Source: Methylopila turkensis (lineage in GTDB: Bacteria; Pseudomonadota; Alphaproteobacteria; Rhizobiales; Methylopilaceae). From it: a stretch of DNA of 64,000 bases. Under the pieces are notes generated by a model. It was given only the letters and a program-made list of their open reading frames with translations. It did not search any database and had not been told where the DNA came from. Made by a program: the position numbers and the translations under genes. Of this stretch, positions 1 to 9,601 are shown one piece after another (the stretch's first letter is position 1; each line of letters opens with the position of its first letter). The DNA lies in contig NZ_BSFL01000001.1 of NCBI RefSeq assembly GCF_027922325.1, forward strand, positions 1,111,610 through 1,175,609, read 5' to 3'.

Positions 1-185
1 GTCGCGCGTGGAACGCCGGGCGACCGGCATTCTGAAATACAGAGCCTTCGGTGGCCCGGCGTTCCGCGCCTCCTCCGACCTCAAGCTCGCGTGCCGAACC
101 AGCGTCATCACCGCCAGCGCCCGCCCGCCGCCGGAGGCTTTCGCTCCCGCGACGGCGGAGACGCGCGCTCTCGTCTCACGCTCAG

Positions 186-273
186 CCGTCATGGCCGAGC
201 TTGACCCGGCCATCCATCCCTCGCACGCCGCGTCCGCGCCGATGGATCCTCGGGTCAAGCCCGAGGGTGACGG
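186..273. repeat. Imperfect inverted repeat of the intergenic type common in Rhizobiales
   Basis: Two arms of about 30 nt (186-215 and 244-273) are imperfect inverted copies: both share the blocks CCGTCA and CTTGACCCG when one arm is reverse-complemented. From memory, elements of this kind, built around a GGCTTGACCCGG core, are scattered between genes in many Rhizobiales genomes and are often mistranslated as short peptides containing AELDPAIH. Only this copy was noticed in the window, so its repeated nature is inferred. The rest of bases 1-286 shows no convincing gene. Confidence 0.5.
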
Positions 274-286
274 AGAGTGAAAGGCC

Positions 287-1288
287 TCAGATCAGGCCGC
301 GGTCGGAGGCGAGCTGGCGGAGTTCGACCAGCGGGCGGGCGCCCACATGGGAGATGACCTCGGCCGCGGCGAGGGCGCCGAGCTCGGCGGAGCGCTTCAG
401 CCCGAGGCCGCGGACGTGGCCGAACAGGAAGCCGGCCGCGAACAGGTCGCCGGCGCCGGTCTTGTCGACGATAGCGCCGTCGACCGGGGCGGCGGGTACC
501 GCCACGCGCTCGCCGCCCGCGAGCACCACGCAGCCCTCGGCGCCGAGCGTGACGGCCGCGAGCTTGGCGTCGGCCGCGACCGCCTGCAGCGCGGCCTCGA
601 TGTCGCCGGTCTCGTAGAGCGACTTGAGCTCGCTGTCGTTGGCGAACAGCAGGTCGACGGTCCCGCCGCGGATCAGCTCGAGGAATTCGGGCCGGTAGCG
701 GTCGACGCAGAAGGAGTCCGACAGCGACAGCGCGACCTGCCGGCCGGCGGCGTGGGCGATCTCCGCGGCCTTGCGGAACGCCTCCTTGGCCGCGGGCGGG
801 TCCCAGAGGTAGCCCTCGAGATAGGTGACGCTCGCGGCCTCGACGGTCGCGGCGTCGATGTCGTCGGGCCCGAGCGCCTGCGCCGCGCCGAGGAAGGTCG
901 ACATGGTGCGCTCGCCGTCCGGCGTCACCAGCACGAAGCAGCGCGCGGTCGCCGCGCCGTCGGTCGCGGCCGCGGTCGGGAAGTCGACGCCGATCGCCCT
1001 TATGTCGTGGCCGAACACCTCGCCGAGCGGGTCGGCCTTGACCTTGCCGATGAAGGCGGCGCGCCCGCCGAGCGAGCCCAGGCCCGCGAGCGTGTTGGCC
1101 GCCGAGCCGCCGGAGGCCTCGATCGCCGGGCCCATGCGGCCGTAGAGCGTCTCCGCGCGGGCCTCGTCGATCAGCGCCATGGAGCCCTTCACCAGGCTCT
1201 CGGCGACGAGGAAATCGTCCTCGGTCCGGGCGATCACGTCGACGATCGCGTTGCCGATGCCGAGGACGTCGTACTTCGCTTCAGACAT
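287..1288 (-). CDS. Adenosine kinase (PfkB carbohydrate kinase family)
   Basis: A 333-residue ribokinase-fold kinase that should phosphorylate adenosine to AMP in the cytoplasm (purine salvage). The N-terminal GGSAANT motif (residues 60-66) and the C-terminal PfkB signature DKTGAGD (275-281), ending in the catalytic Asp281, are both present, and length fits the family. The ATG at 1288 was chosen because GGAGAG lies just upstream; a longer reading to 1378 lacks that support. It is divergent from trpS. Other PfkB sugar kinases are possible, but the sequence resembles alphaproteobacterial adenosine kinases most. Confidence 0.88.
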   Translation of the reverse strand: MSEAKYDVLGIGNAIVDVIARTEDDFLVAESLVKGSMALIDEARAETLYGRMGPAIEASGGSAANTLAGLGSLGGRAAFIGKVKADPLGEVFGHDIRAIGVDFPTAAATDGAATARCFVLVTPDGERTMSTFLGAAQALGPDDIDAATVEAASVTYLEGYLWDPPAAKEAFRKAAEIAHAAGRQVALSLSDSFCVDRYRPEFLELIRGGTVDLLFANDSELKSLYETGDIEAALQAVAADAKLAAVTLGAEGCVVLAGGERVAVPAAPVDGAIVDKTGAGDLFAAGFLFGHVRGLGLKRSAELGALAAAEVISHVGARPLVELRQLASDRGLI

Positions 1289-1392
1289 GCGGAAAGCTCT
1301 CCGATCGGGGCGGACGGCGCCGGGCGGGCCGGACCTTGCGCAGGGGACCTCCGGAGGCCATAACGCGGCCTCGTTCACGAGGCAAATGCGAG

Positions 1393-2430
1393 ATGGCGAG
1401 CGTGTCCCAGCGGGTGTTCTCCGGCGTCCAGCCGACCGGCAATCTCCACCTCGGCAACTATCTCGGCGCGATCAAGCGCTTCGTCGAGCTGCAGAACGGC
1501 TTCGACTGCATCTACTGCGTCGTCGACCTGCACGCGATCACCGTCTGGCAGGATCCGGTCGAGCTGAAGCGCTCGATCCGCGAGGTCGCGGCGGCCTTCC
1601 TCGCGGCCGGCGTCGACGGTTCGAAGCACATCGTGTTCAACCAGAGCCAGGTGCCGCAGCACGCCGAGCTCGCCTGGGTGCTGAACTGCGTCGCCCGCCT
1701 CGGCTGGCTGAACCGCATGACCCAGTTCAAGGAGAAGGCCGGCAAGGACCGCGAGAACGCGAGCGTCGGGCTCTACGCCTATCCCAACCTGATGGCCGCC
1801 GACATCCTGGTCTACCGCGCGACCCACGTGCCGGTCGGCGAGGACCAGAAGCAGCATCTGGAGCTCGCACGCGACATCGCGCAGAAGTTCAACAACGACT
1901 TCGCGGCCTCGATCGCGGCGAACGGGCTCGCGGAGAAGTTCTTCCCGCAGCCGGAGCCGCTGATCGCGGGGCCGGCGACCCGCGTCATGTCCTTGCGCGA
2001 CGGCGCGAAGAAGATGTCGAAGTCCGACCCGTCGGACGCTTCCCGCATCAACCTGACCGACGACGCCGACCAGATTGCGGCGAAGATCCGCAAGGCCAAG
2101 ACCGACCCGTTGCCCCTGCCGGAGAGCGTCGAGGAGCTGAAGGCGCGGCCCGAGGCGGACAACCTCGTCGGCATCTACGCCGCGCTGTCGGACACCGACG
2201 CCGCGTCGGTGCTGGACGCCTTCGGGGGCGCGCAGTTCTCGGCGTTCAAGCAGGCGCTCGTGGACCTGACGGTGTCGAAGCTCGGGCCGATCAACGCCGA
2301 GATGAAGCGGCTCGTGGCCGATCCCGGCCACATCGACCGCGTGCTGGGCGACGGCGCCGCCCGCGCCGAGGCGATCGCGGCCGAGACCATGACCCACGTC
2401 AAGGACATCGTCGGCTTCGTCCGGCGCTGA
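1393..2430 (+). CDS. trpS: Tryptophan-tRNA ligase
   Basis: Class I aminoacyl-tRNA synthetase charging tRNA-Trp. At 345 residues it is the compact bacterial TrpRS. The HIGH-type motif appears as HLGN (residues 19-22) after the PTGNL strand, and the KMSKS loop is intact at 207-211. The ATG at 1393 gives the usual N terminus (VFSGVQPTG); the 57 bases of open frame before it are not conserved-looking. It is followed 43 bases later by a universal stress protein gene on the same strand. Confidence 0.97.
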   Translation: MASVSQRVFSGVQPTGNLHLGNYLGAIKRFVELQNGFDCIYCVVDLHAITVWQDPVELKRSIREVAAAFLAAGVDGSKHIVFNQSQVPQHAELAWVLNCVARLGWLNRMTQFKEKAGKDRENASVGLYAYPNLMAADILVYRATHVPVGEDQKQHLELARDIAQKFNNDFAASIAANGLAEKFFPQPEPLIAGPATRVMSLRDGAKKMSKSDPSDASRINLTDDADQIAAKIRKAKTDPLPLPESVEELKARPEADNLVGIYAALSDTDAASVLDAFGGAQFSAFKQALVDLTVSKLGPINAEMKRLVADPGHIDRVLGDGAARAEAIAAETMTHVKDIVGFVRR

Positions 2431-2473
2431 ACGGCGGATTGCGGCGGCCGCCCGCCTCGCGCATCCTCGCGCC

Positions 2474-2971
2474 ATGACCGCAGCGCCCCGCCGCTCCTAT
2501 GAGGCCGGCCATCGGCCGAAGTTCCTCGTCGTCGTTGACGACACCGAGGAATGCGACCGCGCGGTCTATTTCGCAGCGCGCCGCGCCGGCCGCGTCGGCG
2601 CCGCGCTCGCGCTGCTTTCTGTAGTGACGCCGGGTGAGTTCCAGCACTGGTTCGGCGTCGGCGACGTGATGCGGCAGGAGGCCGAGGCGACGGCGCGCGC
2701 CCACCTCGCCCGCGTCGCGGCCCGCGCCCGGGAGGTCTCGGGCGTCGAGGCCGAGCAGGTGGTGCGCGAAGGCCAGCGCAGCGACGAGCTGGTCGCCTTC
2801 ATCAACGAAGACGAGGACATCGCCCTGCTGGTGCTCGCCGCCGGCGTCGGCGCGGAAGGGCCCGGACCGCTGGTGGCGTCGATCGTGGGCAAATGGGCCG
2901 CGACCTTCCCGATCCCCGTCGCGGTGGTGCCGGGCCACCTCAGCGACACGGAGATCGACGCCCTCGCCTGA
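2474..2971 (+). CDS. Universal stress protein, UspA family
   Basis: A 165-residue single Usp domain. The opening beta strand FLVVVDDTEECDRAV carries the Asp typical of the nucleotide-binding site; the C-terminal part (GPLVASIVGKWAATFPIPVAVVPG) matches the family's final strand region, although the usual G-2x-G-9x-G ATP loop is not perfect. Usp proteins are cytoplasmic and help survive starvation and stress; the exact ligand cannot be told. It follows trpS on the same strand and meets the next gene tail to tail with a 4-base gap and no visible terminator. Confidence 0.85.
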   Translation: MTAAPRRSYEAGHRPKFLVVVDDTEECDRAVYFAARRAGRVGAALALLSVVTPGEFQHWFGVGDVMRQEAEATARAHLARVAARAREVSGVEAEQVVREGQRSDELVAFINEDEDIALLVLAAGVGAEGPGPLVASIVGKWAATFPIPVAVVPGHLSDTEIDALA

Positions 2972-2975
2972 CCGT

Positions 2976-3824
2976 CTATCCGACCGGGCGTCGCACGCTC
3001 GTCACCGGCCCGTCGCTCGCGAGGATGCGCGCGATCGCGGCGTCGAGCGGCTCGAGCGCGGTCGCCATGTGGAAGGCGTTGGCGTGCACCAGCGTGCGCT
3101 CGTCGCGCAGCATCGCCACATGGCCTTTCCAGAACAGAAGGTCGCCGCGGCGGGCCTCCGAGAGCTCGATCGGGCGGCCCACCGCGCGCTCCTGCATGTC
3201 GGCGTCGCGCGGCGCGGCGACGCCGCACGCGGCGAGCGCGGTCTGGACCAGGCCGGAGCAGTCGAGGCCGAGGCTGGTGCGCCCGCCCCACAGGTAGGGC
3301 ACGCCGATGAAGCGCTCGGCGACCGCCGCCGCGTCCGTCTCAACGGCGTCGAGAGGGGCGAGATGGCGGGCGATCGCGAAGGCGCCGGTGTCGAGGGTCA
3401 CGAAGCGACCTTCGCTTGCGACGACGTTCAGCCGCGCGCCGGTCGAGAGCGCGTCCAGCGGCGGAACCTTGATCGAAGGCTCGGGGAACAGCAGCGTCCG
3501 CAGCGCCGCGACGCGGTGCGTCGGGCCTGAGCCGAGCTCGGCGCTGAGCGCGGCCGAGGGCATGTAGCCGACATAGCCGTCGCCCGAGAGCTGCGCCCAG
3601 GCCCACCCCTCGAGCTCGTCGTAGACGACGACCTCCTCGCCGAACAGCGCCTCGGTCTCGAGCGAGGCGTCCGGCTGCGGCGCGCGGCGAAGGCCGGCGT
3701 GGCCAACCGCGACGCGGCGGCGCTCGCCCTCGACGAAGCGCAATGCCTCGACCTGCCCGCGCAGATGGGCGGCGGCGACGTCGGGACGGGCGGGGGTGAG
3801 GCGACGGTCGAACGGCGTTGTCAT
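2976..3824 (-). CDS. NlpC/P60 (C40) family peptidase with N-terminal SH3-like domains
   Basis: A 282-residue protein of the kind that cleaves D-Glu-diaminopimelate-type bonds in peptidoglycan stem peptides. Residues about 56-92 and 105-155 look like bacterial SH3 domains; the NlpC/P60 domain follows with catalytic Cys189 in LDCSGLVQ and His235 in GHVAML, and a likely third residue at His247. No signal peptide is visible, so it may act on recycled muropeptides in the cytoplasm, or be exported another way. It lies downstream of the aminopeptidase and YqaA-like genes on the same strand; linkage to an M17 aminopeptidase is common in Rhizobiales. Confidence 0.88.
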   Translation of the reverse strand: MTTPFDRRLTPARPDVAAAHLRGQVEALRFVEGERRRVAVGHAGLRRAPQPDASLETEALFGEEVVVYDELEGWAWAQLSGDGYVGYMPSAALSAELGSGPTHRVAALRTLLFPEPSIKVPPLDALSTGARLNVVASEGRFVTLDTGAFAIARHLAPLDAVETDAAAVAERFIGVPYLWGGRTSLGLDCSGLVQTALAACGVAAPRDADMQERAVGRPIELSEARRGDLLFWKGHVAMLRDERTLVHANAFHMATALEPLDAAIARILASDGPVTSVRRPVG

Positions 3825-3869
3825 CGCGTGGAAGTCTAGCCGGAAATCGTCAACGGCGCGTCGCCGCGG

Positions 3870-4460
3870 TCATCCCTTGAACAGGTACGGCGCCGCGACG
3901 AAGCCGAGCACGACCAGGACGAGCGAGACCCAGAACACCTGGTTCAGCCGCGTGTCCATCAGGCGCTTGGCCTGCGGGCCGAACTTGTAGAGCAGCGCGC
4001 AGGGCAGGAAGAAGCGCACGCCGCGGGCGACGATGCTGGCCGCCACGAAGGTCACGAAGTCGAGCTGGGTAAGGCCGCTCGCAATGGTGATCACCTTGTA
4101 CGGGATCGGCGTGATCCCGCCTCCGATCAGCACCATCAGCCAGCCGTACTCGTTGTATTTGCCGGCGATCTGCTCGAAGTCGCCGCTCATGCCGTAGAGG
4201 TTCAGGATCGGCTCGCCGACGGCCTCGAACAGGAAGTAGCCGATGAGGTAGCCGGCGACGCCGCCAATCACCGAGGAGACCGTGCAGATCGCCGCGTAGC
4301 GCCACGCCTTCGCCCGCTCGGCGAGGATCATCGGCAGCAGCATCACCTCCGGCAGCGCCGGGATGAACGAGCTCTCCGCGAAGCAGAGCGCGGCGAGCGC
4401 CCGTTCGGCGTGCCGATGGCGCGCCATCCTCAACGACCAGTCATATACGCCCTGAAGCAT
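3870..4460 (-). CDS. YqaA/DedA-family integral membrane protein
   Basis: A 196-residue protein with several hydrophobic helices. The motif region ESSFIPALPEVMLLPMIL near the start, the central GGGITPIPYKVITIASG segment and the C-terminal transmembrane helix are characteristic of the YqaA branch of the DedA (SNARE-associated) superfamily. DedA proteins are inner-membrane proteins implicated in lipid-carrier flipping and membrane homeostasis; what this one carries is unknown. It sits between the M17 aminopeptidase gene (98 bases upstream) and the NlpC/P60 gene, all leftward, and may be co-transcribed with them. Confidence 0.85.
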   Translation of the reverse strand: MLQGVYDWSLRMARHRHAERALAALCFAESSFIPALPEVMLLPMILAERAKAWRYAAICTVSSVIGGVAGYLIGYFLFEAVGEPILNLYGMSGDFEQIAGKYNEYGWLMVLIGGGITPIPYKVITIASGLTQLDFVTFVAASIVARGVRFFLPCALLYKFGPQAKRLMDTRLNQVFWVSLVLVVLGFVAAPYLFKG

Positions 4461-4558
4461 CGCCGCTCGCTTGCGATTCCGAGGAAGGCCTTATGCCAAG
4501 AGCCGGAGGGCGCGTCGCCCCATGAGACGCCGCGCCACGCCTTCGTGATGACGCAACG

Positions 4559-5929
4559 TCAGCGGCCGTAGCGCGCTACGAGCAGCGCCGCGAGCGCGCG
4601 GGCGCCCTGGATCTCGCCGCCTTCCGGCCGCCCCGGCTTCGCCGAAGGGTTCCACGCGAACACGTCGAGATGGGCCCAGGTCCTGGCGCGGCCGACGAAG
4701 CGGCGCAGAAACAGCGCCGCCGTGATGGAGCCGGCGAAGGCGCCGCCCGAGATATGGTTCACGTCGGCGATCTTGGACGACAGCAGGTCGTCATACGGGT
4801 TCCAGAGCGGCATGCGCCAGAGCGGGTCCCGTTCGGCGGCCGCATGGGCCAGAAGCTCGGCCGCGAAGGCGTCGTCGTCGCAATAGAGCGGCGGCAGCTC
4901 CGGGCCGAGCGCGACGCGGGCGGCGCCGGTCAGCGTCGCGGCGTCGACGATCAGCTCGGGCGCCTCCTCGTCGGCGAGCGCAAGCGCGTCGGCGAGCACG
5001 AGGCGACCCTCCGCGTCGGTGTTGCCGATCTCGACGTTCAGGCCTTTGCGGCTCGGGATGACGTCGCCTGGCCGGAACGCGTCGCCCGAGATCGCGTTCT
5101 CGACCGCGCCGACGATGAGCCGCAGCCGCACCGGCAGCTTCGCGCCCATCACCATGTCGGCCGCCGCGATCATGGCCGCCGAGCCGCCCATGTCCTTCTT
5201 CATCAGCAGCATGGAGGCGTCGGGCTTGATGTTCAGTCCGCCGGTGTCGAACACCACGCCCTTGCCGACGAGCGTGATCTTCGGCCCGTCTTCCGGCCCC
5301 CAGACGAGATCGACGACGCGGGGGCCGCGATGGGCCGCGGCGGCGCGGCCGACCGCATGGACGAGCGGGAAGTTGGCCGCCAGCAGGTCGTCGCCGACGA
5401 TCGAGGTCACGGACGCGCCATGGCGCTCGCCGAGCGCGCGGATCGCGGCTTCGAGTTCGGCAGGGCCGAGATCGTTCGCCGGCGTGTTGACGAGATCGCG
5501 GCCGCGGGCGACCGCCGCGACGGTGCGCTCGACCTCGCCCACGTCGACGCCGTGGGGCGGGACAAGCCGGATCGCCTTGGGCGCCGGTTTGCCGTACCGC
5601 CGGAAACGGTACTGTCCGAGCCCGATGGCGAGCGTCGCCAGCCGCGCGTCGCCCGCCGCGCCCTCGAAACGATAAGCCCCCTCGGGCAGCGCGCCGACGA
5701 GCTTGCCGGCGAGAAAGAGCTCCCGCTCGCGGGCGTCCGCCGCCTCCAAGCCGAACACCACGCCGGCGAGCCCGCCCTCCGCGGTCGGCGTGACGAGGAT
5801 CTTGCCCGGACCCGACTCGAAGCCGGTCGCCGCGGCCCAGGCGCGCGCCGGCTCCGGCAGCGGCTCGCCCGCCGGTGTCAGCCAGATCGGCGTCGAAGCC
5901 TCGGAATCGGCGGCGAAGATGGTGGACAT
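4559..5929 (-). CDS. Leucyl aminopeptidase family protein (peptidase M17)
   Basis: A 456-residue cytoplasmic metallo-aminopeptidase that releases N-terminal residues from peptides. The M17 catalytic half is complete: Lys223 and Asp228 in VGKGVVFDTGG, Asp246 in KKDMGGSAAM, and the signature NTDAEGRL (303-310) with its catalytic Arg. The N-terminal domain is shorter and more diverged than in E. coli PepA, as in the alphaproteobacterial branch. The ATG at 5929 is preceded by GGAG at a good distance; open frame continues upstream without similarity. Divergent from the quinone oxidoreductase gene. Confidence 0.93.
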   Translation of the reverse strand: MSTIFAADSEASTPIWLTPAGEPLPEPARAWAAATGFESGPGKILVTPTAEGGLAGVVFGLEAADARERELFLAGKLVGALPEGAYRFEGAAGDARLATLAIGLGQYRFRRYGKPAPKAIRLVPPHGVDVGEVERTVAAVARGRDLVNTPANDLGPAELEAAIRALGERHGASVTSIVGDDLLAANFPLVHAVGRAAAAHRGPRVVDLVWGPEDGPKITLVGKGVVFDTGGLNIKPDASMLLMKKDMGGSAAMIAAADMVMGAKLPVRLRLIVGAVENAISGDAFRPGDVIPSRKGLNVEIGNTDAEGRLVLADALALADEEAPELIVDAATLTGAARVALGPELPPLYCDDDAFAAELLAHAAAERDPLWRMPLWNPYDDLLSSKIADVNHISGGAFAGSITAALFLRRFVGRARTWAHLDVFAWNPSAKPGRPEGGEIQGARALAALLVARYGR

Positions 5930-6076
5930 GAGCGCTCCAGCGTCGGATCGGGACCCGCGCCCTATTCGCATATTTTGCGCCCGCCGGGGACACTGTCTGG
6001 GACTGCGAGGCTTGCCCCGCCGCGGCGGGCGCGCCAAACCATGCCTCGCGTCCGCACAACGAGGATGAACGTCCCG

Positions 6077-7081
6077 ATGACCAGCCTGCCTTCCGACATG
6101 GCCTTCGTCCGCGCCGACGGCGCCGGAGCGCCGGACGTGCTCAAGCCCGCGCGCGGTCCCCTGCCCGAGCCCAAGGACGGCGAGGTGCTGATCGAGGTCG
6201 CGGCGGCGGGCGTGAACCGGCCGGACGTCATGCAGCGCAAGGGCATGTACCCGCCGCCCCCCGGCGCGCCGGAGACTCTCGGGCTCGAAGTGGCGGGCTG
6301 GGTCGCGGCGCTGGGCGCCGGCGTCGACGCGCTGAAGGTCGGCGACGAGGTCTGCGCGCTGATCGCCGGCGGCGGCTACGCCGAATACGCGGTCGCCCAC
6401 GCCTCCAACTGCCTGCCGGTACCCAAGGGGCTGTCGCTCGTCGAGGCGGCCGCGCTGCCCGAGACCTTCATGACCGTGTGGTCGAACGTGTTCGAGCGCG
6501 CCGGCCTGAAGGAGGGCCAGAGCTTCCTCGTCCATGGCGGCACGAGCGGCATCGGCACGACCGCGATCCAGCTCGCGCGAGCCCGCGGCGCGACCGTGTT
6601 CGCCACCGCCGGCGGCCCGGAGAAGGTCGCCTTCTGCGAGACGCTAGGCGCGAAGGGGATAGACTACCGCGCGCAGGACTTCGTCGAAATCGTCAAGGAG
6701 GCGACCGGCGGCAAGGGCGTGCACGTCATCCTCGACATGGTCGGCGGCGACTACACGGCGCGCAACATCAAGTCGCTGGCGCCGGATGGCGTGCTGGTGC
6801 AGATCGCCTTCATGCAGGGGCCGAAGGTGCAGATCGACCTCACCCCTATCATGCTGAAGCGCCTCACCGTCACCGGCTCGACGCTGCGGGCGCGGCCGAC
6901 CGCGCAGAAGGCCGCCATCGCGGAGGCGCTGAAACGCGAGGTCTGGCCGCTGATCGAGGACGGACGGATCAAGCCCGTGGTGCACGCCACCTTCCCGCTG
7001 GAGCGGGCGGCCGAGGCGCACGCGCTGATGGAGGCGAGCTCCCACATGGGCAAGATCATGCTGACGACGGGGAAGGCTTGA
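6077..7081 (+). CDS. NAD(P)H-quinone oxidoreductase, PIG3/zinc-free MDR family
   Basis: A 334-residue medium-chain dehydrogenase/reductase lacking the catalytic zinc ligands, resembling PIG3-type quinone oxidoreductases. The substrate-domain motif VAAAGVNRPDVMQRKGMYPPPPGAP and the nucleotide-binding stretch LVHGGTSGIGTTAIQLA (the GxSGIG form of the Rossmann loop) are clear. It should reduce quinones with NADPH. Start choice is uncertain: ATG 6077 gives the family-like N terminus and has GAGG 12 bases upstream; an in-frame ATG at 6065 is right beside that GAGG and so less likely. Confidence 0.9.
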   Translation: MTSLPSDMAFVRADGAGAPDVLKPARGPLPEPKDGEVLIEVAAAGVNRPDVMQRKGMYPPPPGAPETLGLEVAGWVAALGAGVDALKVGDEVCALIAGGGYAEYAVAHASNCLPVPKGLSLVEAAALPETFMTVWSNVFERAGLKEGQSFLVHGGTSGIGTTAIQLARARGATVFATAGGPEKVAFCETLGAKGIDYRAQDFVEIVKEATGGKGVHVILDMVGGDYTARNIKSLAPDGVLVQIAFMQGPKVQIDLTPIMLKRLTVTGSTLRARPTAQKAAIAEALKREVWPLIEDGRIKPVVHATFPLERAAEAHALMEASSHMGKIMLTTGKA

Positions 7082-7090
7082 CGCCTAGCC

Positions 7091-9565
7091 TCACGTTCCG
7101 CGGGGCTTGGCGCGGCTCGTGGCCGCGGCGGACGCAGGGTCCTCCGGCCAGACGTGTTTCGGGTAGCGCCCGCGCATCTCGGAACGCACGTCGCGCCACG
7201 AGCCCGCCCAGAACGCCGGCAGGTCGCGCGTCACCTGTATCGGGCGGTGCGCGGGCGACAGCAGCCGTAGCACCAGCGGCGCCCGGCCGCCGGCGACGGC
7301 GGGGTGGCGGGTGAGCCCGAACAGCTCCTGCACCCGCACGTCGAGCGCAGGCCCGTCCTCTCCGGCGTAGTCGATCGGAAGACGGGAGCCGGACGGCGCG
7401 TCGAAATGGGTCGGCGCTTCGGCGTCGAGCCTGCGCCTCAGGGCGTAGGGCGTCAGCGCGTCGAGAGCGGCCGCGAGGTCGCCTTCGCCGATGTCGCGCA
7501 GCGCCGTCGCACGGGAAAGGAAGGGCGCGAGCCACTCCTCCGCCGAAGCCGCCAGCGCGGCGTCCGACAGGTCGGGCCAGCCGCCGTCGGGCTCGACGCG
7601 GCGCAGGAAACGGACGCGTTCGACCAGCGCGCGCATCGGCCGGGTCCAGGGCAGTCGGTCGAGACCGACCTCGGCGACACCGCGCGCCAGCGCCGACGCG
7701 GTCTCCGGCCCGGGCGACACCGGGATCGGCGCCTCGCTGAGCGTCAGCGCGGCCAGCCTCCGCCGCGCTCGGCCGCGCACGGCCATCGCCTCGGCCGAGA
7801 AGGCGACGTCGACGCGGCTTTCGATCGCGCCGCCTGCGGCTTCCGTCACGGCGGCCTCGTCGAGCGCCGCGGCGAGCAGGATGCGGCCTTCCTGCGCGAC
7901 GCCGGTGAGATCGACGACGGCGAGATAGGGCGCGCGGGACAGCGGGTCCGCCGGGTCAACCGCCGCGCCGCGCCCGTTCGCGAGCAGGAAGGCGCCGTTC
8001 CGGTCTCGCGCCTTGGCGATCCGGTCCGGAAACGCCCGCGCGATCACAAGGCCCGCCCGCGCCGGATCCGCCGCGCCAGAGCGTCCGCCCGCCGCCGCGA
8101 GCCAGCCCGCGGCGAGGCGGCGCGCCGCGTCGGCCCGCGGCCCGCGTTCGCGCCGGAAGCGGTCGAGACGCGCGCCGATGTCGGCGCTGTCGCCGCCCAG
8201 GCCGCGCTCCACCGCGAGCAGCGCGATCTCGGCGCCGAGCGCGCCGTCGCCGGTCGCGACCGCGTCGACGACCAGGCCGCTGAGCCGCGGCGGCAGCGCG
8301 ATCCGCCGCAGCGACCGGCCGCGTGGCGTGATCCGGCCGTCGGCGTCGAGCGTGCCGAGCGAGCGAAGCGTGACCCGCGCTTCGGCGGTCGCGGCCGCAG
8401 GCGGCCGGTCGAGAAACCGCAGCGCGGCCGGATCGGGCACGCCCCAGGCCGCGAGATCGAGCAGCAGGCTCGCGAGGTCGGACGCCAGGATTTCCGGCCG
8501 CGCGAACGCTTCGAGGCTCTGCGTCGCAGCTTCTTCCCAGAGCCGGTAGCAGACGCCCGGCTCGGTCCGGCCAGCGCGGCCGCGCCGCTGGTCCGCTGAG
8601 GCGCGCGAGACACGCACCGTTTCGAGCCGCGTCAGCCCGAGCGCCGGCTCGTGCGCCGCCACGCGGGCGAGGCCGGAATCGACCACGACGCGCACCCCTT
8701 CCAGCGTCAGCGACGTCTCCGCGATCGACGTGGCGAGCACGACCTTGCGACGTCCCGGAGCTGCGGGGGCGACCGCCTCGTCCTGCGCCCGCGGATCGAG
8801 CCCGCCATGGAGCTCGACGACCTCGACCTCCGGGCCGAGGCGCGGCTCCGCGAGCCGTTCGGCGACCCGGCGGATCTCGCCGCGCCCCGGCAGGAAGGCC
8901 AGCACGCCGCCGGGCTCTTCGGCGAGCGCGCGGCGCACGGCCGCCGCGACGGCGTCCTCGATCCGCTGCCGGGGGTCGCGCGGCAGATGGCGGGTCTCGA
9001 CCGGAAACGACCGGCCCTCGCTTGCGATCACCGGCGCGTCGTCCATCAGCGCGGCGACGCGCGCGCCGTCGAGCGTCGCCGACATCACCAGCAGCCGCAG
9101 ATCCTCGCGAAGCCCGGCCTGCGCGTCGAGCGCCAGCGCGAGGCCGAGATCGGCGTCGAGCGAACGCTCGTGGAACTCGTCGAACAGCACCGCGGCGACG
9201 CCCGAAAGCTCGGGGTCGTCGACGATCATGCGCGCGAACACGCCGTCGGTGACGACCTCCACACGTGTGCGGGAACTGACCTTGGAGCCGAGGCGAACCC
9301 GAAGCCCGACGGTCTCGCCGACCGATTCGCCCAACGTCCGGGCCATCCGCTCGGCCGCGGCGCGCGCGGCGAGACGGCGCGGCTCCAGCACAAGGATGCG
9401 GCCGTCGCCCCGCCACGGCGCGCCGAGCAGGGCGAGCGGCACGCGCGTGGTCTTGCCGGCGCCGGGCGGCGCGGCCAGCACGGCGCTCGAACGCCGCTCA
9501 AGCGCCGCGAGCAGCTCTGGCAGCACGTCGTCGATGGGCAGGCGATCGGAGGTCATGCGCGTCAT
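7091..9565 (-). CDS. hrpB: ATP-dependent helicase HrpB
   Basis: An 824-residue DEAH-box helicase of the HrpB type. Motif I GAGKTT (residues 35-40), motif II DEFH (129-132), motif III SAT (162-164), motif V in ATSIAETSLTLEGVRVVVDSG and motif VI QRRGRAGRTEPG are all present in order, followed by the HA2-like and HrpB-specific C-terminal regions. Its cellular role is poorly defined in any species; RNA processing is generally assumed. The start at 9565 has no strong ribosome site, and ATG 9556 (residue 4) is an alternative. Tail to tail with the quinone oxidoreductase gene. Confidence 0.95.
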   Translation of the reverse strand: MTRMTSDRLPIDDVLPELLAALERRSSAVLAAPPGAGKTTRVPLALLGAPWRGDGRILVLEPRRLAARAAAERMARTLGESVGETVGLRVRLGSKVSSRTRVEVVTDGVFARMIVDDPELSGVAAVLFDEFHERSLDADLGLALALDAQAGLREDLRLLVMSATLDGARVAALMDDAPVIASEGRSFPVETRHLPRDPRQRIEDAVAAAVRRALAEEPGGVLAFLPGRGEIRRVAERLAEPRLGPEVEVVELHGGLDPRAQDEAVAPAAPGRRKVVLATSIAETSLTLEGVRVVVDSGLARVAAHEPALGLTRLETVRVSRASADQRRGRAGRTEPGVCYRLWEEAATQSLEAFARPEILASDLASLLLDLAAWGVPDPAALRFLDRPPAAATAEARVTLRSLGTLDADGRITPRGRSLRRIALPPRLSGLVVDAVATGDGALGAEIALLAVERGLGGDSADIGARLDRFRRERGPRADAARRLAAGWLAAAGGRSGAADPARAGLVIARAFPDRIAKARDRNGAFLLANGRGAAVDPADPLSRAPYLAVVDLTGVAQEGRILLAAALDEAAVTEAAGGAIESRVDVAFSAEAMAVRGRARRRLAALTLSEAPIPVSPGPETASALARGVAEVGLDRLPWTRPMRALVERVRFLRRVEPDGGWPDLSDAALAASAEEWLAPFLSRATALRDIGEGDLAAALDALTPYALRRRLDAEAPTHFDAPSGSRLPIDYAGEDGPALDVRVQELFGLTRHPAVAGGRAPLVLRLLSPAHRPIQVTRDLPAFWAGSWRDVRSEMRGRYPKHVWPEDPASAAATSRAKPRGT

Positions 9566-9601
9566 GCCATGCCCGCCCCCGGCGGGCCGCGCAAGCCGGC
9601 G

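Noticed and set aside
8..280. A 90-codon open frame at the left edge
   Set aside because: Its C-terminal part (AELDPAIH...PRVKPEGDGE) is just the translation of the inverted-repeat element, a well-known false peptide.
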